Assembly (NCBI GenBank): GCA_963710975.1
Contig: CAVQCG010000001.1
Span: 310,001-374,000, forward strand
Direction of reading: 5' to 3'
Source: JBBQXH01 sp963710975
GTDB taxonomy: Bacteria > Actinomycetota > Thermoleophilia > Gaiellales > Gaiellaceae
DNA length: 64,000 nucleotides
The notes below the pieces were generated by a model. It searched no databases, had not been told where the DNA came from, and saw nothing but the letters and a program-made list of their open reading frames with translations. Shown piece after piece: positions 60,279-64,000 of the stretch (its first letter is position 1; each line of letters starts with the position of its first letter). The position numbers and the translations under genes were made by a program.

Positions 60279-60593
60279 ATGCGCTGGGCAAGGATCGCAA
60301 GATGGCTCGCCGTGGCCGCGGCCGCAGCCGCGGCTGCGATCGTCGTGAACGTCGTCCTGCTGGATGTGGCTCAGACGGAGAGCGACCCGGTCGGAAAGCT
60401 CAATCCTCGTATCTTCTTCGTCGACACGGCAACATCGGAGAGTCCCTCGACAGGGTCGGCGACGACATCCACGGAGCCGCGCACGAACGCGTCGACCCAG
60501 CCGGAACCCGGAGGCGTGACGACAGGAGGAGCAGCAACGACCGGGTCACATGGCGACGACGGCGGCGGATCCGGTAGTGAGGCGGACGACTGA
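60279..60593 (+). CDS. Small exported Ser/Thr/Gly-rich protein
   Basis: 104 residues from ATG 60279. One helix (WLAVAAAAAAAAIVVNVVLL) then LDVAQTESDPVGKLNPRIFF and a Ser/Thr/Gly/His-rich tail with DDGGGSGSEADD. It resembles the 56091 protein in design (helix then disordered acidic tail) but not in sequence. The 3' end overlaps the SDR start region. Last gene of the redox run. Confidence 0.6.
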   Translation: MRWARIARWLAVAAAAAAAAIVVNVVLLDVAQTESDPVGKLNPRIFFVDTATSESPSTGSATTSTEPRTNASTQPEPGGVTTGGAATTGSHGDDGGGSGSEADD

Positions 60594-61368
60594 CGGCGGC
60601 GCGCTAGCCTACGGCATCCGTGTCGCCGTCATCACTGGTGGGTCGAGCGGGATCGGTGCTGCGCTGGCTCGAAAGCTCGCGGCTCGCTCCTTCCATTGCG
60701 TCCTGATCGCGCGCGGCCGCGACCGGCTCGCGGCGGTTGCCGACGAGATCGGCGGGGAGATCGAGGTCTGCGACGTCGGCGACCGCGCTGCGGTCGACGA
60801 AGCCGCCCGACGGATCGGCAAGCGCCATCCCGCGATTCACGTCCTCGTCAACAGCGCCGGCATCCCGGGCCGTCAGGGATTTCTCGAGCTCGCGCCGGAA
60901 CGGATCGAGGAGGTCGTCAACGTCAACTACCTGGGAGGCGTGTGGTGTCTTCGGGCGTTCCTTCCGTTCCTCGAAGCCGCCGCTCCTTCCGATGTCGTCA
61001 ACGTGGGCTCGGTTGCCGGTACGGTGGCCGGGGGGCCAAGCGGCCCGTACACGTCGGCGAAACACGCGCAGGTCGCTTTCTCACGCACCGTCGCGGGCGA
61101 GCTCGCCTCTCGCGGGGTCCGCGTGCATACGGTCAATCCCGGACTGACCCACACCGAGGGCTTCCCGCAGACCGAGATCCTCGCAAACCGTGTCCTGCGG
61201 CACGCAGTCACGACCCCCGAGCGGGTGGCGGACGTCATCCTCGCAGCGCTCGCGCACGACCGCCGTGAGGTCTTCGTGCCCGGGTACTACCGGCTCGCAA
61301 CAGCGCTCCAGGGGGTTGCGCCTTCCGCCATCAGCCGGCTCGTCTCGGCCCTTCGCCCACGGAGGTAG
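60550..61368 (+). CDS. Short-chain dehydrogenase/reductase
   Basis: 272 residues at most. The NAD(P) site is VAVITGGSSGIGAALARKLA, with VLVNSAGIPG, the Ser in VNVGSVAG and the catalytic YTSAKHAQVAF. The end (RREVFVPGYYRLATALQG) is DHRS7/AT-type. ATG 60550 overlaps the upstream gene by 44 bases; GTG 60577 is a more modest start. Substrate unknown. Confidence 0.9.
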   Translation: MATTAADPVVRRTTDGGALAYGIRVAVITGGSSGIGAALARKLAARSFHCVLIARGRDRLAAVADEIGGEIEVCDVGDRAAVDEAARRIGKRHPAIHVLVNSAGIPGRQGFLELAPERIEEVVNVNYLGGVWCLRAFLPFLEAAAPSDVVNVGSVAGTVAGGPSGPYTSAKHAQVAFSRTVAGELASRGVRVHTVNPGLTHTEGFPQTEILANRVLRHAVTTPERVADVILAALAHDRREVFVPGYYRLATALQGVAPSAISRLVSALRPRR

Positions 61369-61382
61369 ACTCAGTCCTCGTC

Positions 61383-61784
61383 ATGACGGATCCGCGCCCG
61401 GACGAATACCGGCGCGCAGCGGAGATGCGGTCTGCGCTCCGCCGCTTCCTGCGGCTGAGCGAGCAGGTTGCCCGCAAGCACCACCTCACTCCCCAGCGGT
61501 ACGTTCTCCTTCTGATGATCAAAGGCGCGCCAGACGGCAGCGAGCGAAGTACCGTCACCGACCTCTCCGAGCAACTCCAGCTCGCGCAGAGCACGGTCAC
61601 GGAGCTCGTCCGCCGCGCCGAGGCCGTAGGGCTCATCAAGCGCGAGCCGTCGTCGCGCGACGGCCGCGTTGCGTACCTGAGCCTGACGCCCGAGGCGGAG
61701 CGCCGGCTGGCCGGTGCAGTCTCGGATCTCGGGATCGAAGGCAGGCGACTCGAACAGCTGCTCACAGCAGCCGCCGAGCAGTGA
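61383..61784 (+). CDS. MarR-family transcriptional regulator
   Basis: 133 residues. LSEQVARKHHLTPQRYVLLL, the recognition helix LSEQLQLAQSTVTELVRRAE and the wing IKREPSSRDGRVAYLSLTPE are typical. It starts 14 bases after the SDR gene and overlaps the FIST gene by four bases (GTGA). It may regulate this operon in response to a small ligand or oxidant. Confidence 0.93.
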   Translation: MTDPRPDEYRRAAEMRSALRRFLRLSEQVARKHHLTPQRYVLLLMIKGAPDGSERSTVTDLSEQLQLAQSTVTELVRRAEAVGLIKREPSSRDGRVAYLSLTPEAERRLAGAVSDLGIEGRRLEQLLTAAAEQ

Positions 61785-62926
61785 CCCGGATCGCCGCAGC
61801 GTCCTCCGGCGAGCGGGAAGCCGGCGCGGCAGCCGCTCAGGCGGCACGCTCGGTAGAGGACGAGCTCGCCGGTCGGGCCGTCGATCTGGCGTTCATGTTC
61901 CTCACACCCGAGCATCTTGGACATGCCGCCGAGGCTGTCGTCGAGGTGCGGTCGGCTCTCCGCCCGCGGCACCTTCTCGGCTGCGTCGCCGGGGGTGTCA
62001 TCGGAGGAACGCGCGAGTTCGAGGAGGGGCCGGCGCTGTCGGTCTGGGCGGCTTCGCTGCCCGGTGCCGAGATCGAGTCGTTCCACCTCGCCGACGAGAC
62101 CGAGCTTCCGGACCTGGACGACAACGCGCTCGTCACCTTCCTGGTCGACCCGTTCACCTTTCCGGCCGACGGCCTCATCGACCGGCTCAACGAGGATCAC
62201 CCGGGACTTCCGGTCGTCGGCGGGATCGCGGCCGGCGGCGGCCAGCCCGACACCCAGGCCCTCGTGCTCGGCGACGACATCTACGACGGAGGAGCGGTCG
62301 GTGCCGCGATTCGCGGTGTTCCGGTCGAGGCCGTGGTCTCCCAGGGGTGCGCCCCGCTGGGCCCGGAGTCCGTGATCACGCGCGCCGAGGGAAACGTCGT
62401 GTTCGAGCTCGCAGGGCGTCCGGCGCTCGAACGCCTGCGCGAGACCGTCGAAGGGCTCACACTAAAGGAGCGGCGCCTGGCGGCGGCGGGCCTCCTCGCC
62501 GGGCTCGTGATCGACGAGAACAAGCCTGAGTACGAGCGCGGCGACTTCCTGATGCGCGGCCTGCTCGGTGCCGACGACGACAGCGGCGCCATCGCCCTCG
62601 GAGAACGCGTTCGCGTCGGCCAGACACTGCGGTTCCACGCACGGGACGCTGCCTCGGCCGACCGGGACCTCGCGGACGCCCTGGGCGATGCGCTCGGCCG
62701 GAGCGGCACGGCGCCGGCCGGGGCGCTTCTCTTCACCTGCAACGGACGGGGGAGGCAGCTGTTCGGCGAAGTCGACCACGACTCGCAGGCGGTGGCCGGA
62801 GCTATCGGCACGCCCGCACTGGCAGGGTTCTTCTGTGGTGGAGAGATCGGGCCGGTCGGCGGTCGCACCTTCCTGCACGGATTCACCGCGACGATGGCCG
62901 TCTTTCTCGATTCGAACTCCGGCTGA
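61781..62926 (+). CDS. FIST sensory-domain protein
   Basis: 381 residues from GTG 61781. FIST_N: DLAFMFLTPEHLGHAAEAVV, RHLLGCVAGGVIGGTREFEE. FIST_C: NKPEYERGDFLMRGLLGADD, ALLFTCNGRGRQLFGEVDHD and AGFFCGGEIGPVGGRTFLHG. FIST domains sense amino acids and related small molecules. Here it stands alone without a transmitter domain, in an operon with MarR. Confidence 0.93.
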   Translation: MTRIAAASSGEREAGAAAAQAARSVEDELAGRAVDLAFMFLTPEHLGHAAEAVVEVRSALRPRHLLGCVAGGVIGGTREFEEGPALSVWAASLPGAEIESFHLADETELPDLDDNALVTFLVDPFTFPADGLIDRLNEDHPGLPVVGGIAAGGGQPDTQALVLGDDIYDGGAVGAAIRGVPVEAVVSQGCAPLGPESVITRAEGNVVFELAGRPALERLRETVEGLTLKERRLAAAGLLAGLVIDENKPEYERGDFLMRGLLGADDDSGAIALGERVRVGQTLRFHARDAASADRDLADALGDALGRSGTAPAGALLFTCNGRGRQLFGEVDHDSQAVAGAIGTPALAGFFCGGEIGPVGGRTFLHGFTATMAVFLDSNSG

Positions 62927-63000
62927 GCCGCAATCCGGCCGACCGGCTTGCCCGTAGTCGCTTGTGCGCCGGCGGGGACGTCGATTGAGGGAGGTCGGGC

Positions 63001-63465
63001 ATGAGAGCACGGAAGTTCGGGGTGGTCGCTGTGATCGCGATCGCAGTCCTCGTGAGCGCGGTGGGAGCCTCGGCTGGGCAGGCACCGACGGTCAGGATCG
63101 GTACAGCTGAGCTCACCTCGTCCCTGCTCGGGGGGCCCGAAGGTGTGGCCTACCTGAGACAGAAGGGTCAGAAGCTGAACGGGTGGCTCGTCGTCTGGGG
63201 CCTCGAGCCGGGTAGCACGCATGCCTGGCACGTCCACGGCCCGAACGGCGCCTGCACGCCCGCATCGCGGAATGCAGACGTCGTCGTCGGAGGACAGGAT
63301 CTCGTCGCGAACCAGGCTGGAGTCGCGTACCAGAGGTTCACGCTCACCTCTCCGACGCAGGTGGTCGGCAAGGGCTTCTACGTGAACGTCCACGAGAAGT
63401 CGTCAGCCGATGGTGTCGGGGCCGGGATCACCTGCGGCAACATCGCGCGGGTCAAGCTCCGCTGA
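63001..63465 (+). CDS. Exported Cu/Zn superoxide dismutase-like protein
   Basis: 154 residues with a Sec signal (VAVIAIAVLVSAVGASAG). The mature part has STHAWHVHGPNGACTPASRN, recalling the HxHxxGxC segment of SodC, and FYVNVHEKSSADGVGAGITC, recalling its end. The metal set is incomplete compared with true SodC, so it may be a SOD-like or CHRD-type structural protein. The upstream AGGGAGG gives a good start at 63001. Confidence 0.75.
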   Translation: MRARKFGVVAVIAIAVLVSAVGASAGQAPTVRIGTAELTSSLLGGPEGVAYLRQKGQKLNGWLVVWGLEPGSTHAWHVHGPNGACTPASRNADVVVGGQDLVANQAGVAYQRFTLTSPTQVVGKGFYVNVHEKSSADGVGAGITCGNIARVKLR

Positions 63466-63517
63466 CGGAACGACCTCGGAGCGGGGCGGTCGCTCAGGCC
63501 GCTCCGCTCCGCTCCTT

Positions 63518-64000
63518 CTACGTCTCGAGCGCTCGGGCGCAGCGGAGCGCCAGCTTGCCCAGGCCGTAGCCGGCGACGACGTCGAGAACGTAGTGATTCG
63601 CCGTGGCGAGCACCACCCAGGCCACGAGTGGCGGGTACGCCGGGGCGAGCCGGCGTACCGTTCGGCTCCTCGACGTCTGCCTGAGTCCTTCGGCTGTCAC
63701 CACGGCGATCGTGACGTGGATGCTCGGCATCGCCGCGAGCGGGTGGTACAGCTTCGCGATGACCCCCGAGTCCAGATCGACACCGCTGACCTCGGCGATC
63801 GTGTCGACGAGGTGGTCGAGCTTGCGGGGCGGGGCCGTCGGCAGAAGGAGGAAGACCGGCTGCGCGCCGAGCATGCCGAGGAGAGCCGCCCTGCGGTAGC
63901 GGTGGAAACGCGGATCCCGCCGCGTGTAGAGCCGCATCAGCCAGACGACGGTGAGGCCGACGTTCAGCGTCCCGTAGGCGACGTTGAGGGCGGCGACGAG
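63518..64000 (-). CDS. PAP2/inositolphosphotransferase-like membrane phosphatase, partial
   Basis: About 160 residues; the N-terminus lies beyond the right edge. Helices include VAYGTLNVGLTVVWLMRLYT (edge) and LLGMLGAQPVFLLLPTAPPR. The catalytic segments are AAMPSIHVTIAVVTAEGL and TANHYVLDVVAGYGLG (His and Asp of the PAP2 fold). This group resembles the Aur1/Ipt1 PAP2_3 family and acts on lipid phosphates or as a phosphotransferase. Confidence 0.8.
   Translation of the reverse strand, partial: LVAALNVAYGTLNVGLTVVWLMRLYTRRDPRFHRYRRAALLGMLGAQPVFLLLPTAPPRKLDHLVDTIAEVSGVDLDSGVIAKLYHPLAAMPSIHVTIAVVTAEGLRQTSRSRTVRRLAPAYPPLVAWVVLATANHYVLDVVAGYGLGKLALRCARALET

Overview
This is a GC-rich, gene-dense bacterial window. 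Many genes start with GTG, Shine-Dalgarno sequences are short AGGAGG types, and start/stop overlaps (ATGA, GTGA, TGATG) are common. The gene content points to an actinobacterium, most likely of the Thermoleophilia (Gaiellales/Solirubrobacterales) kind. It includes separate LigD-type polymerase and ligase genes, a GH15 glucoamylase, a DUF1501/DUF1800 pair, an ApbE-ferredoxin cluster and an IleRS with a non-standard KMSKS loop. The lineage is an inference from gene style, not from a marker gene.

Layout. 1-9.8 kb: a cut-off receiver domain, a methyltransferase with a perfect 16-bp inverted repeat upstream, a cold-shock protein abutting a tRNA-Arg 3' fragment, small stress/envelope genes, an AI-2E-family permease, two EamA permeases, and a UDP-GlcNAc 2-epimerase with a processive glycosyltransferase. 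9.8-11.2 kb: a 1.2-kb relic of an integrated element bounded by an intact tRNA-Gly and a 45-bp copy of its 3' half. 11.2-14.2 kb: split LigD-type polymerase and ligase genes around a Phd/VapC toxin-antitoxin pair. 14.2-21.6 kb: CtaG, DUF1501/DUF1800, a ROK kinase and a GH15 glucoamylase, followed by GC-rich repeats. 21.6-25.4 kb: a receiver, sensor kinase and LuxR regulator set. 25.6-29.8 kb: a sulfate ABC transporter with a consensus -35 box, an operator-like palindrome, a 27-residue coupled microprotein and a convergent Rrf2 regulator. 29.9-40.8 kb: patatin, YczE-like protein, an 87-bp tandem repeat array, an M15 peptidase, an arylsulfatase, tRNA-Pro, a sulfite oxidase and an EamA permease. 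40.8-45.4 kb: IspH, IleRS and thioredoxin. 47.6-51.6 kb: a RidA, YbdK-type ligase, peroxiredoxin and membrane-protein run. 51.6-53.9 kb: FabI, an HDAC-like deacetylase and a haem-binding protein. 53.9-60.6 kb: a two-component system next to a redox cluster of small membrane proteins, ApbE, a haem-b membrane protein continuous with a ferredoxin, and a ferredoxin reductase. The window closes with SDR, MarR, FIST, SOD-like and PAP2 genes.

Two points matter most. First, the peroxiredoxin at 49175-49643 has UGA exactly at its peroxidatic cysteine position, followed by a hairpin that fits the bacterial SECIS pattern, so it is a candidate selenoprotein. Second, about 15 otherwise well-conserved genes, including IleRS and FabI, carry single-base frameshifts, and most look like one inserted base. 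This looks like residual sequence error rather than mass gene decay, so those genes are annotated as one locus each with the shift positions given.
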